Below, piece after piece: positions 1-10,203 of a stretch of 64,000 bases of DNA (positions are counted from its first letter, which is position 1; each line of letters starts with the position of its first letter). This DNA is from Cafeteria roenbergensis (lineage: Eukaryota > Sar > Bigyra > Bicosoecida > Cafeteriaceae): the NCBI GenBank assembly GCA_008330645.1, contig VLTN01000012.1, forward strand, positions 434,001-498,000. Direction: 5' to 3'. The position numbers were made by a program, and so were the translations under genes. The notes under the pieces are model-generated. The model was not told where the DNA came from, did not search any database, and saw only the letters and a program-made list of their open reading frames with translations.

Positions 1-3000
1 GCGGCGGGGGGTCGCGCGTGACCTCGAGGGCAAAGTCCGTGGGGAAGGCTTGTCTCTGCGGGATGCTCAGCCGAGTCGACCCAGGGACAATGGTAAAGGT
101 CCCAGCGGGGTCGCTATCCAGCGCGTCAAGCCTGGCGGTCACGTCGGCCAGTTTTGCCTTGACCGCAGGCTTGGCTTCGAAGGTCGCCGTCGACAGCTCG
201 TCCTGCACGTCACTCAGCTCCTTTGTCAGCGCCGACCGCTTCTCCACGTCGTTGAACCATGCGATGACGTTCTGCTTCAGCACAAGCGCCCGCCAGTTGG
301 GCTGCCTTGTCGCACCGAACAGGGATCCAAACAGTCGCGGGCGGAACATCCCCGTTTGCGCCGTCCCGGGGGTCGCCACGCAGGCCTGGGCTTGCAGCCG
401 CTTGCCGCGCAGACGCTTCTGAGCAAAGGCAGCCTCCGTCATGCGTGCAAACGCCCACGCATCGAAAAAGTCCACGCCCAGCAGCTCCGCGCGGAGGGCT
501 GCCCGCGACCCGGCGCCTTCGAGCGAGCGAGACGACAGCGACGGCGTCCGCAGCACGCTTGCTTCGACAGCCGCGCGACGCGCAGCCACGGCACGCGCTC
601 CTGCGGCAGCAAGCAGCGCTCGCTCGGCCACGAAGCCGCGAAACGGCTTCTTGCAGGAGATGCTGGAAGCTGCCATGCGGTCGTCAACAGAGTCAGCCTC
701 GGCCACGAACATTCGCGAGTCGAATGCTGACAGGAAGGCCTCGTCGCTGCCCGTCCCCACAGACGAAGAGATGTCGGTCGCGCCTGCTTGCCACCGGCTT
801 GCGCTGACGCCCGCTCCAGCACGCCCCCCCGCGCCGGCGCCAGCAGGGGCAACCGCAGCGGGGCCCTCGCCCGCTCCAGACGCTGCGGACGAATCAGCGG
901 CGGCCGGGTCGGCCGTGGCAGGCACGAAGCCGCCCGCGTCACCGACTGCCGCCCCTGTCTCGGCCGGGCGCTCCCTGGCGGCGTCCCTGTCGCTGTCGAT
1001 GTACATTCTGAAGGACTTGAACATGGACACGAACACCGACGCAACGGCGATGCGGAGGTGGCTTACGGCGAGCAGGCGCCGCTCAAGAGCGAACACCTGC
1101 GCAGAGCCTGAACCCGTCAAGGGCATGGCCATCGCCTGCCGGATGAGCTCGCGACGAAGCGCCGCAGGCTGGCTCGCTCGCTGCACAGGGCTTCCCACCA
1201 GGGTCACTGGCGGGCTGGCTTCCGGCGGAGGCCCGCCCGGCGGCGGCGCGACGTCAACGGCCTCGTGGAGCGACGCCCACGCGGTGTTTTGCTCCTCCAG
1301 GATCTCGGCGTTGGCCCCAGTTCCGTTGCCAGACTCGTCTTCCTCGTCGCCAAGGCCGGCCTCGTCAATCGCTCGCTGCCGGCGCCGCAGGGGCGCCTCT
1401 GCCCAGAAGGGACCCCCCTCCGGCTGAGGCAGCTCCCGCCGCGCGTCCGCCCCGGGGGACACCCATGTGCCAGGCACAGGCTCCCCGGGCAGCGCCCCAG
1501 CCTGCCCTGCGCCGGCCCGCGACGGCGTTCTGGCCCACACCGAAATGGGGTCTCCACAGCTCGAACGGGGCCCCTCGCCCTCAAGACCAGCCGCGAGCGG
1601 CGCCTCTGCCGCGGCCGCCGCAGCCCCTCCCGCCCCTTCGGCGCCGGCGATGGATTGCCGGCGAGCCCAGTCCCGCCGCCCTCTGCGAAGCGCCCGCTTG
1701 GCGGCCATCTCGCGCTGAAAGTCGCGCGCCTGGCGCCAGTCCGCCCACGGGGCTGCCGGCGCCTCCACCGTGATGGGCAGGCTCTGAGTCTCCTCGGCCC
1801 AGTCGCGACTGCGCTCGCTCGCGGGGCCCTCGCCTGCGAAGAGCGGAAGCCTGCCCCCGCGCTCCTTGATGCGGTCAATCACGTTGTCGTCAGTGTCCCC
1901 AACGATTGCGGCGTGCAGGCCGATTGTGAAGTTGGCCTCCCGAGGCAGGGAGAGGTCGTCGGGGTCGCTGGCCGTCGAGGTCTGGATCCTTCCTGTGGTA
2001 CCCTTCCAGAACCTCGCGAGGAGGTCGACGTCCTCGGAGCCCTGGGCGGCTCTCCCGGCATCACGGCGATGCTCGAGCTCGAGGCGGTCGACCGCGGCGT
2101 CGGCGTCGTCGTCGTCGTCGTCCAGTCCGTCGCTCGACTCCTCGCTCCCCCAGTCGTCCAGGTGGAGGTCGGAGCCAGCAGGCGCGAAGCCCGACAGTGC
2201 GCCGGCGCGGTGCGACGGCTGCGACAATCTCCGCTCCCTGCCAGGTGCCGTGGCGCGCATCGCCCTCTTCCAACGGTCGAGCCGGGTGAGGAACGGGGCA
2301 GGGGCCCCATCGGGCCCCCGGCTCGGGGAGCCCCGAACCCGGCGGCCTGGGTGCCGGGGCGGGGCCGCGGAGGGGAGGGGAGCCCATCCGAGCGAGCCGG
2401 CAGAGTGCGCCGCCCTTGCGAGCCGCCGCCTGGAGAGGATCTGATTCCGCCTCGCGTGCAGCGACGCCATGGTGTCGGCCCCGCTGGCCAGGCGAGCCAC
2501 GGACGGCGGATCGCCACCGTATCCGGAGGCAGCCGCAGCCGCGGCAGAAGCAGCCATGGAGGCAGGAGCAGCTGCGCTGGCATCGGTCGCCGCGACCCAA
2601 GGCGCCCCACTCAGCCCGGCAGCAGCACCGGCCGCAGCCTCAGCGCTGCTGCCGCTGCCGCTGCCACCGCTGGGATCGGCTTCGTTCGCGATCCCGCCAG
2701 TGCCCTCGTCATCGACCTCTGTGACCGTCGCGCATCCCGCCACCAGCCCCGGCTCTGCCAGACGGGAGGCACTGCCGCCAGCGGCAGCACTGCCAGCGGC
2801 GTCCCTTCCGCCGCTGCCGTCGTCGTCGTCGTCGTCGTCGCTCTCAGCGTCCCCCCACAGCTCCTCAGGTCCTGCCTCGCACAGCCGTTCCCAGGCTGCC
2901 ACGGGGTCCGCCTCGGCAACGTCTTGGAGCCGCGCCGGGCTGTCTGCCGCGTCCCACTCCGCCTCGTCCCCCGCCGGGCTGTCCGCCGCGTCCCACTCCG

Positions 3001-6000
3001 CCTCGTCCCCCGCCCTGGCGAGCCCGGCCTCCGCCTCTGCTGCGGCGATGCGCTGCTGCAGATGCGTCCACCGCTGCTTCGCCGCCGTGGCCGCGTGCCA
3101 GTGGGCCACGTGCGAGGCCTTGGTCACGAGGGCCAAGGATCGCGTCCAACGCTTGATCGTGGCGTCCACGGCGCTGCGCTCGCTCTGCGACACGTAAGAG
3201 GCAAGCGGCGGCGCCTGGGCTCCAGCCCGCTCCTCGTTCGTGCGGCCCACCCACAGCGGGCCAAAGGCTGTCAGCGCCTGGTAGAGCCGCGCAAGGAGCC
3301 GAGCGGGCAGCCGGCCGTCGCTGGGGCATGAGCTGCCGTTGACCTCGCCGCTGTCGAGATCCACGAGAAAGCAGTTGTCTCCGGGGTAGTTGGGGTCGGA
3401 GAAGAGCTTCTCGCGGATCGCCTTGAGCAGCTCGCTCCCGACGGGCAGCTCGGGCGGGGGCGCGGTGACCCCTGGGAAAAAGTCAACTCCTGGCCTGCCC
3501 GACAGCGGCTCGTCGTGCATGCGCTCGTGCCAGTCGTCCATGAAGTGCTCCGCGCGCCCCGACGCCGGCCCTCGGGCGCTGCTAGCCGGGGCGTGCTCGA
3601 TGCGGTCGCCGCTGGGAGTCACCTCACGGACGACGTCGCTTGACGCGTCGCCGCCCGAGCTGGCTTGCGGAGCGCCGGCCGCCGCCGCCGCCGCCGCCGC
3701 TGTTGCCACGCCGTCCGCCTCGCTGCCCGCGGCTGAGTCTGCCGCCGCCGCCGCCGCCGCAGCAGCAGCACCACCGAGACCACTCGCATGCGCACCGCTG
3801 GCAGCATCACCGTCGCCGTCGCCGTCGCCGTCGGCTTCCGGCGCCGTCGTCCGCGCCAGCAGCGCTGCCGTGGATACGCTCAGCACGCACGACGACACCA
3901 CCGTCTCGGTCACGCCCATCTGCGCGTCGGAGGGCAGCAGGGCATCCGCCGCCGCGACCTGCCCGCCTCCCGGCCTGGCCCATGGGGGCAGCGGGGACAT
4001 GCCACAGGCACGCAGGAGGCCGGCACGCAGCGCGGGCGGGAGCAACACTGCCTCGTCCTCGTCCAGCAGGGCGCTGCTCGCGCCATCGCAACCGCCACCC
4101 GAAGCCGCGGCCTCAGCGCCCGAGGCACAGGCAGAGGCAGCAACCCCTTCAGCAGCATCGCTGGCAGCAGAATCAGCAGCAGAATCAGCAGCAGAATCAG
4201 CAGCAGAATCAGCAGCAGAATCAGCAGCAGCGGCACCACCGCTGGGCCCGGCCGCGCGTGCTTTAGCTGCCCGCCGCGCCGCCTGCTGCAGGCGCCCCAG
4301 GCGGCGCACCAGCTCGTCCGCCCGCTGCTCCGCCGAAGCGACAAAGGCCTCGAACGCGAGCCGCGCAGGCGGGTGGAGCGACGCCGCGCTGCCCACAGCC
4401 GGGCCCGGCCCAGGGAAGAAGCTGCCCCCAGAGCGACCGCAGAGGATGTGGTGCGGGGTCACGCCGATGATGGACGCAGTTGCCACCCCGAGCAGCCGGG
4501 CCGACGCTGTGGCAGGGAAGCACCCGCTGGTGCGGTGGGGGTGCCATCGAAGCGGGGCGAGCAGGGCCTGAAGGCACACGGACACGTCCAGCGGCGCGGA
4601 CGCGTCGCGGCACACCAGGAGCAGCTGCCGCTCGTGCAGCAGGGCTTGGAGGCAGGCGGTGATGGCGTGCGCCGGCAGCCGCCCCAGCAGCGCGCTCCAG
4701 TCCGCGTCCACGTGGGGGAGGGCCTTCACCAGGGGCGTCACGCTGTGCTGGTCGGCGTCGCTGGCCGACGCGGCGACGGAGGCCACGGCGGCGCCCACGC
4801 TGCTCGCCGACGCCATGGGAGAGAGCAGCCCAGCGCCGGCCGCGCAGGGCGGGAGATGCGCCCCCGACGCTGCTGATGTCGCGCTGATGGGCGCCAGCTG
4901 GGGCCGGGCGATTCCCTTGGCTGGAGACGCTGCCGTTGCCGCCGCCGCGGCCGCAGCCGCCGTCTCGGACGGGCGCGACACCAGCGGGGCCAGGCCCGGC
5001 GCGGCGCCACGAGCATCGTCGTCAAACGCAGCGCCGTCGCACGAAGGGCCGTCCTCCTCCAGAGCCGCCTCGGCGCCGGGGCCGGCCTTTCCAGCTCTCG
5101 CCCTGCTGAGAATGTCCTGTACCCTGCCCACCCAGGCGCCGTGCCCCAGCGGCTCTGCCGCCTCGTCCCCCGGAACCCACCTCAGCATGGCCGCTACACG
5201 CGGCCATGCTGCCAGGTCCACGCCCCACCGCGCGGCGCGCGTTTGCCTGGCATCCGCTAGGGCGTCCGCGTACACGGCAGGGTTGCGCGCTGCCGACGTC
5301 ATCGACTGCGCGTCCCTGCCCAAGGAGGAGAGGTCGTCGATGTCGAGATTCGAGTCGCCCATGTCGCTCACTGTGGAAGGCACCACGGCGTGGCCGGGTC
5401 TGGCCGCGCTCTCGAGACGCCAGGAGGCGGCGCCCGCAACCGACCCTGGCGCGGCTGCAGACGAGGCGTCCCCGGGCCCGGGCGGGGCGGCAGCGCCCCC
5501 GGCCTCGGACCCACCCGCCGCTGTTTCCACCTGCGGGGCGGAGCCCGAGGACCCCAACGGGCCCAGAGTGGCGTCCGGCTCGGACGCCTCGGGCACCGGG
5601 TTTAGCTCCAGGCGGACCCTCGGCCCGGCCTCTGCTGCGTCCTGCTCGTCCTCTGCGGCGTCGCGGCCGCCAGACGCGCCCCCCGGCGCGTCGGGAATCT
5701 CCCACTGGTCGTTCCACAGCGGCACGAGCGCCTCCGTGGAGGCCGCGGCGGCGGCCGTGTCGTTCGGGCTGTGGAGGGGCGTCAGCGCCGCCCCGATCCC
5801 CGCCCGCAGGAAAGCCAGCGCGCCTGCGACGTGCGCAGGCGCCCAGTCCCCGGGACAGCACCGCTCCGTGTACGCCGACAGCAGAGCCCGGCCCAGCTCG
5901 AGCACCGGCAGAGCCAACACCACGGCGAGCACTCGGGGCTCCCATGTGGGGACCGCCATGAGCCGGGCGACGGCGTCCGGGTCAGGGGCGGTGGCGCCGT

Positions 6001-6445
6001 TGCCCAGCAGCAGCGAGCCGTACGCCTCCGCCCGCAACCGCGAGCGGCGGTCCGCGTCGCGAATCGGCCGCCACTTGATCGCGCACACGATGTACTCGCG
6101 CGGCATGAACACCTTTCCGCCGCGCTCGGCGTGCATTGCCGTCGTGGAGGACGCGTGGTACTGCGGAACCAGCGGGGGGACGGGCGGCGACTGTCCCACG
6201 AAGGCGCCGACGGGTACCGTGTACATTGCTCGTTCCACCGCAGACTCCCACAGAGCCGCGCTGCGACCACGCTTGTCCACACCGTCGCGTGCCATCGACT
6301 CGATTGACCCGCTGTCGACCAGCCCGAACGCGCGGGTGCCTTGCGCTGCCCAGTTCGGCTCCGCGGAACCCGGTTGCGGGGCTTCCGGCGGCTTGACGCA
6401 GGGGTCCGCCGTGTGAGGACACGGCGACAAAACAGACGGCCGCAT
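1..6445 (-). CDS. Giant DENN-domain protein (Rab GEF-like), partial at left edge
   Basis: A single frame opens at the ATG at 6445 and reads 2,148 codons to the window edge without a stop, so the C-terminus is missing. A uDENN-like segment (MPREYIVCAIKW) lies near residue 120. The cDENN core (RQLLLVCRD, then IIGVTPHHIL) is near 600-665. dDENN-type pieces are near 1005-1035 (NCFLVDLDSGEV), 1811 (MFKSFRMYID) and 1908 (FLSAFDSRMF). A likely PH domain (WRALVLK ... FALEVT) spans about 2040-2140. Long Ala, Ser and Asp-rich linkers separate these blocks, giving a much longer protein than animal DENND proteins. DENN proteins are Rab GDP/GTP exchange factors in membrane traffic, and a PH domain would fit membrane recruitment. 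The DENN call rests on motif spacing read by eye. The Rab partner is unknown, and short introns in the linkers cannot be excluded. Confidence 0.72.
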   Translation of the reverse strand, partial: MRPSVLSPCPHTADPCVKPPEAPQPGSAEPNWAAQGTRAFGLVDSGSIESMARDGVDKRGRSAALWESAVERAMYTVPVGAFVGQSPPVPPLVPQYHASSTTAMHAERGGKVFMPREYIVCAIKWRPIRDADRRSRLRAEAYGSLLLGNGATAPDPDAVARLMAVPTWEPRVLAVVLALPVLELGRALLSAYTERCCPGDWAPAHVAGALAFLRAGIGAALTPLHSPNDTAAAAASTEALVPLWNDQWEIPDAPGGASGGRDAAEDEQDAAEAGPRVRLELNPVPEASEPDATLGPLGSSGSAPQVETAAGGSEAGGAAAPPGPGDASSAAAPGSVAGAASWRLESAARPGHAVVPSTVSDMGDSNLDIDDLSSLGRDAQSMTSAARNPAVYADALADARQTRAARWGVDLAAWPRVAAMLRWVPGDEAAEPLGHGAWVGRVQDILSRARAGKAGPGAEAALEEDGPSCDGAAFDDDARGAAPGLAPLVSRPSETAAAAAAAATAASPAKGIARPQLAPISATSAASGAHLPPCAAGAGLLSPMASASSVGAAVASVAASASDADQHSVTPLVKALPHVDADWSALLGRLPAHAITACLQALLHERQLLLVCRDASAPLDVSVCLQALLAPLRWHPHRTSGCFPATASARLLGVATASIIGVTPHHILCGRSGGSFFPGPGPAVGSAASLHPPARLAFEAFVASAEQRADELVRRLGRLQQAARRAAKARAAGPSGGAAAADSAADSAADSAADSAADSAASDAAEGVAASACASGAEAAASGGGCDGASSALLDEDEAVLLPPALRAGLLRACGMSPLPPWARPGGGQVAAADALLPSDAQMGVTETVVSSCVLSVSTAALLARTTAPEADGDGDGDGDAASGAHASGLGGAAAAAAAAAADSAAGSEADGVATAAAAAAAAGAPQASSGGDASSDVVREVTPSGDRIEHAPASSARGPASGRAEHFMDDWHERMHDEPLSGRPGVDFFPGVTAPPPELPVGSELLKAIREKLFSDPNYPGDNCFLVDLDSGEVNGSSCPSDGRLPARLLARLYQALTAFGPLWVGRTNEERAGAQAPPLASYVSQSERSAVDATIKRWTRSLALVTKASHVAHWHAATAAKQRWTHLQQRIAAAEAEAGLARAGDEAEWDAADSPAGDEAEWDAADSPARLQDVAEADPVAAWERLCEAGPEELWGDAESDDDDDDDGSGGRDAAGSAAAGGSASRLAEPGLVAGCATVTEVDDEGTGGIANEADPSGGSGSGSSAEAAAGAAAGLSGAPWVAATDASAAAPASMAASAAAAAASGYGGDPPSVARLASGADTMASLHARRNQILSRRRLARAAHSAGSLGWAPLPSAAPPRHPGRRVRGSPSRGPDGAPAPFLTRLDRWKRAMRATAPGRERRLSQPSHRAGALSGFAPAGSDLHLDDWGSEESSDGLDDDDDDADAAVDRLELEHRRDAGRAAQGSEDVDLLARFWKGTTGRIQTSTASDPDDLSLPREANFTIGLHAAIVGDTDDNVIDRIKERGGRLPLFAGEGPASERSRDWAEETQSLPITVEAPAAPWADWRQARDFQREMAAKRALRRGRRDWARRQSIAGAEGAGGAAAAAAEAPLAAGLEGEGPRSSCGDPISVWARTPSRAGAGQAGALPGEPVPGTWVSPGADARRELPQPEGGPFWAEAPLRRRQRAIDEAGLGDEEDESGNGTGANAEILEEQNTAWASLHEAVDVAPPPGGPPPEASPPVTLVGSPVQRASQPAALRRELIRQAMAMPLTGSGSAQVFALERRLLAVSHLRIAVASVFVSMFKSFRMYIDSDRDAARERPAETGAAVGDAGGFVPATADPAAADSSAASGAGEGPAAVAPAGAGAGGRAGAGVSASRWQAGATDISSSVGTGSDEAFLSAFDSRMFVAEADSVDDRMAASSISCKKPFRGFVAERALLAAAGARAVAARRAAVEASVLRTPSLSSRSLEGAGSRAALRAELLGVDFFDAWAFARMTEAAFAQKRLRGKRLQAQACVATPGTAQTGMFRPRLFGSLFGATRQPNWRALVLKQNVIAWFNDVEKRSALTKELSDVQDELSTATFEAKPAVKAKLADVTARLDALDSDPAGTFTIVPGSTRLSIPQRQAFPTDFALEVTRDPPP
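2939..3016 (-). repeat. 39-bp tandem duplication inside the DENN gene
   Basis: Two near-identical 39-nt units lie in frame and encode two copies of GDEAEWDAADSPA. The unit length is a multiple of three, so the duplication keeps the frame. Confidence 0.7.
4164..4228 (-). repeat. 12-bp tandem repeat, (AADS)5
   Basis: Five copies of a 12-nt unit (agcagcagaatc on the plus strand) encode consecutive AADS tetrapeptides in an Ala/Ser linker of the DENN protein. This is a coding microsatellite and probably length-variable. Confidence 0.75.
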
Positions 6446-7165
6446 GGGGGCAGCTTGCGCCCACACCTTGGGCACAGCTGCGCGGTCACGGGCCGAAGGG
6501 GGCGGGGAGCGGGTGCTGGGTGGGGTTGCGCCGATCTTCAACCTAGCTCGAGGACCAGGCGCAAGGCGTCTCACACTGCCCGTCGCCCGTGCTGAGGTAG
6601 TCCAGCTCGAACAGCGCAGCGTACTGCGCAATGGCGCCGGCCATGGCCCCCGGGCCGCCGCGCGCAGTGGCGAGCAGGGGAGAGTGCGCTGTGGCGGCAC
6701 GCAAAGAATCACTCGCGTTTCGACGGCCAATATTGCCCGAGTGTTGCTGGAGTCCCTAGCGCCGGCACGATAGCGCAGTTGGGGGCGCGCATGGCACTGC
6801 CACACACCGAGAGAGGCAGATGCACTCACAGCCATTCACTCACGCACTCGCAGTCTGAGCCTCTGAGCGGCGTTGCGCAGCTAGCTGGACGCGGCACATT
6901 ACGGCGCCCCGTCTGGCGCGCGCACTGCCCCAGAACGCGCTGCCCACCCTGGGCGGACGCGAGCGTGGAGCCCTGCACTGCACAAGACACAAAGGCATGC
7001 ACCCCACGGTGCTGCCTGCTGCCAGACCTGCCGGCCAGTCCGTCAGGGGGGGAGGAGGGCGCGCCGCTGCTCCACGAGAGGCTGCAGCGCAGCCCCCTCC
7101 CGCCTCACAACGACCCCCCAGCATGCCGGGAACCGTCGCGCGGCCCCTCCCCGCGCTCCCGCCGG
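6446..7165. other. Intergenic: DENN promoter side and CNOT3 3' side
   Basis: This 720-bp gap lies between two minus-strand genes. It holds a CCAATATTG sequence at 6727-6735, 284 bp upstream of the DENN start, and CACTCA-rich low-complexity sequence near 6825-6855. No coding exon, RNA gene or mobile element could be supported. Confidence 0.6.
6729..6734. promoter_or_regulatory. AATATT element upstream of the DENN gene
   Basis: This AT-only hexamer in GC-rich surroundings sits 284 bp upstream of the ATG at 6445, preceded by CC (a CCAAT-like context). It is one of five AATATT sites in the window, all intergenic. Confidence 0.35.
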
Positions 7166-9953
7166 TCATTGGATGGTGCTGCGCAGCGCGTCGTAGCGGA
7201 ACTCAAAGTTCTCGGCCACGCGCTCGGCCCAGGTGGACTCAAAGTCGAAGTACTTGCAAGCGCCGATTTCCGCCGTGTCCGTCTTGGTGCGCTCCCCGGA
7301 GAAGCGCTGGAACCACGCGCCGTAGTCCGAGTGCAAGCGCCAGCTGCGCTGGAGCAGCTGGCGCGCGGCCAGGCTCTGCTGGTGCGTTCCTTGCATGAAG
7401 TAGAAGGCGAAGAACAGCGTGTCGGCCTTGAGCCGGTCAAAGGTGGCAGGCTCGTCGAGGCACGCCGGGGGTGGCATCTGGAACGCGGGATGCTGGCACT
7501 CGGGGGGAACGGGGTGCCTGGGCACGTGGGCCCGGCTGCGCTCAATGTCGGAGACCTCTGGGACGTGGGCGAATGCTCGCTCCACCTCCTGGGTGATGGC
7601 GCCCGGGGCACACATTGCCTGCAAGTCGTCCTCGTCGGGGTCAAAAGTGATGCCGAGGCCGATGGGGGCGTCGTCGCCGCCTCCGCCGCCGAAGAGGAGC
7701 CCTCCGACAGAGCCGAGGCAGCGCACCACGCCGTCGGCGTCTGGCTCCGGGGCGCCTTCGCCACGCGCCAGCGTGAAGGCAAGGGCGCCGCGGTGCCCAG
7801 CGTGCGCAGCAGCGCTCGCGGCGCCATCGGCGGACGAAGCGGCGCCGGCTCCGGCGCCGGCAGCGGCCGCGGCAGAGAGGGGCGTGGCGGTGGTGGAGGA
7901 CCCGGCGGGAGGGGGCACCGATGCCATGGCAGGGGGCACCGACGCATGGGCGTCCTTGGCGGAGCCGGGGGCGGGGCGGGCGCCAACGGGGCGGGGAAGG
8001 CTCAGGCCAGCGGCGGCGCGGGACGCTGGGCCAGCAGCTCCGGCGGCCGACGACGCACGGACGATGGCGGCGAGGGAGGCGCCCCCGCTCGTGGCCAGCT
8101 GGCGGAGGGGCCGGGAAGAGGCGGCCGCCGCAGCGGCCGGCGCTGCAGAGGACGCGGAGGCGGCCACGCTGCCTCCCGCGCCGCTTGTGGCCGAGGCGGC
8201 GCCTGGCGCAGCCGTGCTCCTGACGTCGCTGGCTCCGCTTGCCGCCCCGGCGCTGCGGCGGGACTTGCCAGCCGTCGAGGACGGCGCCGCCGATGCCGCA
8301 GACGCCGCTGCCGCCGCCGCCGCCGGAGCTGGCGCGGAGGCCGCGGGCGCGCTCTTCTTAGACGAGGCGCGGCTCCTGCCAGTGTCCGAGGCGCCGCTCC
8401 GAGAGGCCACGTCGGAGCCGGAGGAGGGACCCACCCCCGACCCTCCAGGGGTGGGCGTGCCGGCGTCCATGAGCACGTCGAAGCGGTCGTAGAGCTCCAT
8501 GTCCGGGGCGAAGTCGGGTTCGCGGTTGCTCTCCACGTAGTAGGTTAGGTCATCGCGAATCGAGGTGATGTCCTCGTGGGGGATGACGAGGTTGTCGAGG
8601 AGGCGCGTGAGCTGCTCGATGCGGTGGATGTGGGTGTGGTGGTTGCCGAGCGTCTCCTCCTGCGGACGAGGTCGCGTGAAGGGAATGGGAGGGGGGGCAA
8701 ACAGATGGGGGGGAGGCGGGGGTGGGGGCAGCGGAGCCGATCCCCCGACGGGCTAGAGGGGAGCACCTACTGCTCGTGGCGGCGGCCGGGCTTCAATGGC
8801 CACCGCTTTTGCCGGTGCATCGGCCAGAGGAAGAAGCGGGTTGCTGCAAGCGGCGACGTCGGCGCTGCGTGGCTCGCTGCAAGCGGCGACGTCGGCGCTG
8901 CGTGGCTCGCTGCAAGCGGCGACGTCGGCGCTGCGTGGCTCGCTGCAAGCGGCGACGTCGGCGCTGCGTGGCTCGCTGCAAGCGGCGACGTCGGCGCTGC
9001 GTGGCTCGCTGCAAGCGGCGACGTCGGCGCTGCGTGGCTCGCTGCAAGCGGCGACGTCGGCGCTGCGTGGCTCGCCCGCCGGCACGTCGCCGAGTCTCAC
9101 CAGGCTCGCGAGGAGCTTCGTGTCCGGCCTGCGCTTGCTCCTCTCGGTTTCCATATCGGCCTCCAGCTCGTCGATCTGCGCGCTCAGGTCCGCGATGGTG
9201 GCGGACAAGAAGTCTCTCGCGTCCTTGCGCGCCAGCCCCTCCTCGTCAAGCTCGCCCGAAGCCGTCATGCCGGCCCTGGAGTAGGTCTTGTGCTTGGTCT
9301 CGTACTCGAGAGTCTTGAACGCCTCCATCTTCTCCTCAATCGCGCGCCGGCAGTTGACCAGCGGGTCCTTCTGCTTGATCTCGGAGCTGCTTGCCCACAT
9401 TTTGAGGTTGTCCCTGTGCCGCTGCAGCTTCTTGATCGCGCGCTTCAGGTCACCCTCATGCTTGACGCGGAGCTCATGCGTGTCCGCCTCGTCCACCTGC
9501 TCGCGTTGGGGGGCAGCAGCGCCGGAGGCAGCAGAGGGGCAACTCGGGTGCTCGACAGGACTGGCTCGGGCTCCCGCAGCGGCGTGGCGCCAGACCCCGA
9601 GAGCAGGCCCCGCAAGCGCGCGCTTGCCCCCGCAGGCATTCACCCCGGCTCGGGAGTCGGAGTCTTGTTGCCGGCGGCGCGAACAAGCTCGGGAGCCGAG
9701 ACACGGCCTTGGGTCTCACCTTGACCCACAGCTCCTCGACGCCGATGATGCCCTGCTTCACAAGTTTGAGGGTCTTTTCGATTTCTACTGCGCAGGCAAG
9801 GATCAGGCGCCGGCGGGCCCAAAGCAGCTGGCTGGCGGGCTGGGGACGGAGCACGGGCGAATTCCGATTGGCCGAAGCGGGGCTGCGCTGCTGCCCGCGC
9901 CAGGGCACCGTTGGCGGCTGCAGCTCACTCTGCGTTTTCCGCAAGGCGGCCAT
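7166..9953 (-). CDS. CNOT3: CCR4-NOT complex subunit 3 (NOT3/CNOT3)
   Basis: Scaffold subunit of the CCR4-NOT deadenylase, acting in mRNA decay and translational control. Four exons are proposed: 9929-9953, 9720-9787, 8771-9496 and 7166-8659, giving 770 residues with matching phases. The assembled N-terminus (MAALRKTQ then EIEKTLKLVKQG, VEELWVK, LKRAIKKLQRHRDNLKMW) fits the Not3 N-terminal coiled coil. The C-terminal 120 residues (VPRHPVPPECQHPAF, ERLKADTLFF-like core, SWRLHSDYGAWFQR, CKYFDFE) match the NOT box shared by NOT2/3/5. The linker is Ala/Ser-rich and includes seven 11-residue repeats at the end of exon 3. Donors are GTGAG except the third intron (GTAGGT at 8770). The gene is divergent from PRPF4 with 250 bp between the start codons. 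Confidence 0.9.
8843..9073 (-). repeat. Seven exact-looking 33-bp tandem repeats in CNOT3
   Basis: Seven head-to-tail copies of a 33-nt unit begin gctgcaagcggcgacgtcgg on the plus strand. In the CNOT3 frame each unit encodes EPRSADVAACS. Because 33 is divisible by three, several frames stay open on both strands. The copies look identical by eye, which suggests recent expansion or homogenisation. Confidence 0.92.
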
Positions 9954-10203
9954 GGCCACCGGGCGGCGAGAGGGACCGTCTCGCCCTCGCTTGTGGCCCC
10001 GGCGGGGGACTTAGAGACGCGCGTCGTTGGCCAGCGTCGGCTCGAGCATCCATGCAAGGGCTCTGCCAAGAGTGTCCCTCCCGTTCCGGCCGCCCCACGG
10101 GCGGGCACAACCACGCAGGGCTGTGGCCAAGCTCCCCCTTGGTGCGGAACGCGTGGGTGCAGAGGAGGGCTGGGCCGCCTCGATCGCTGAGGGACTTGGC
10201 GCC
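9954..10203. promoter_or_regulatory. Divergent promoter region, CNOT3 / PRPF4
   Basis: 250 bp separate the two outward-facing start codons. Both genes act in RNA metabolism, so co-regulation is plausible. No TATA-like element was seen; the assignment is by position only. Confidence 0.45.

Noticed and set aside
1265-3331. 688-codon plus-strand open frame, and similar long plus frames at 441-1427, 3390-4571 and 4659-6416
   Set aside because: They lie antisense to the continuous DENN frame. Their products are Arg/Pro/Ser-rich without domains, as expected for shadows in high-GC DNA.
8843-9073. CRISPR-like array
   Set aside because: The 33-bp units abut directly with no unique spacers and stay in frame with a conserved eukaryotic protein.
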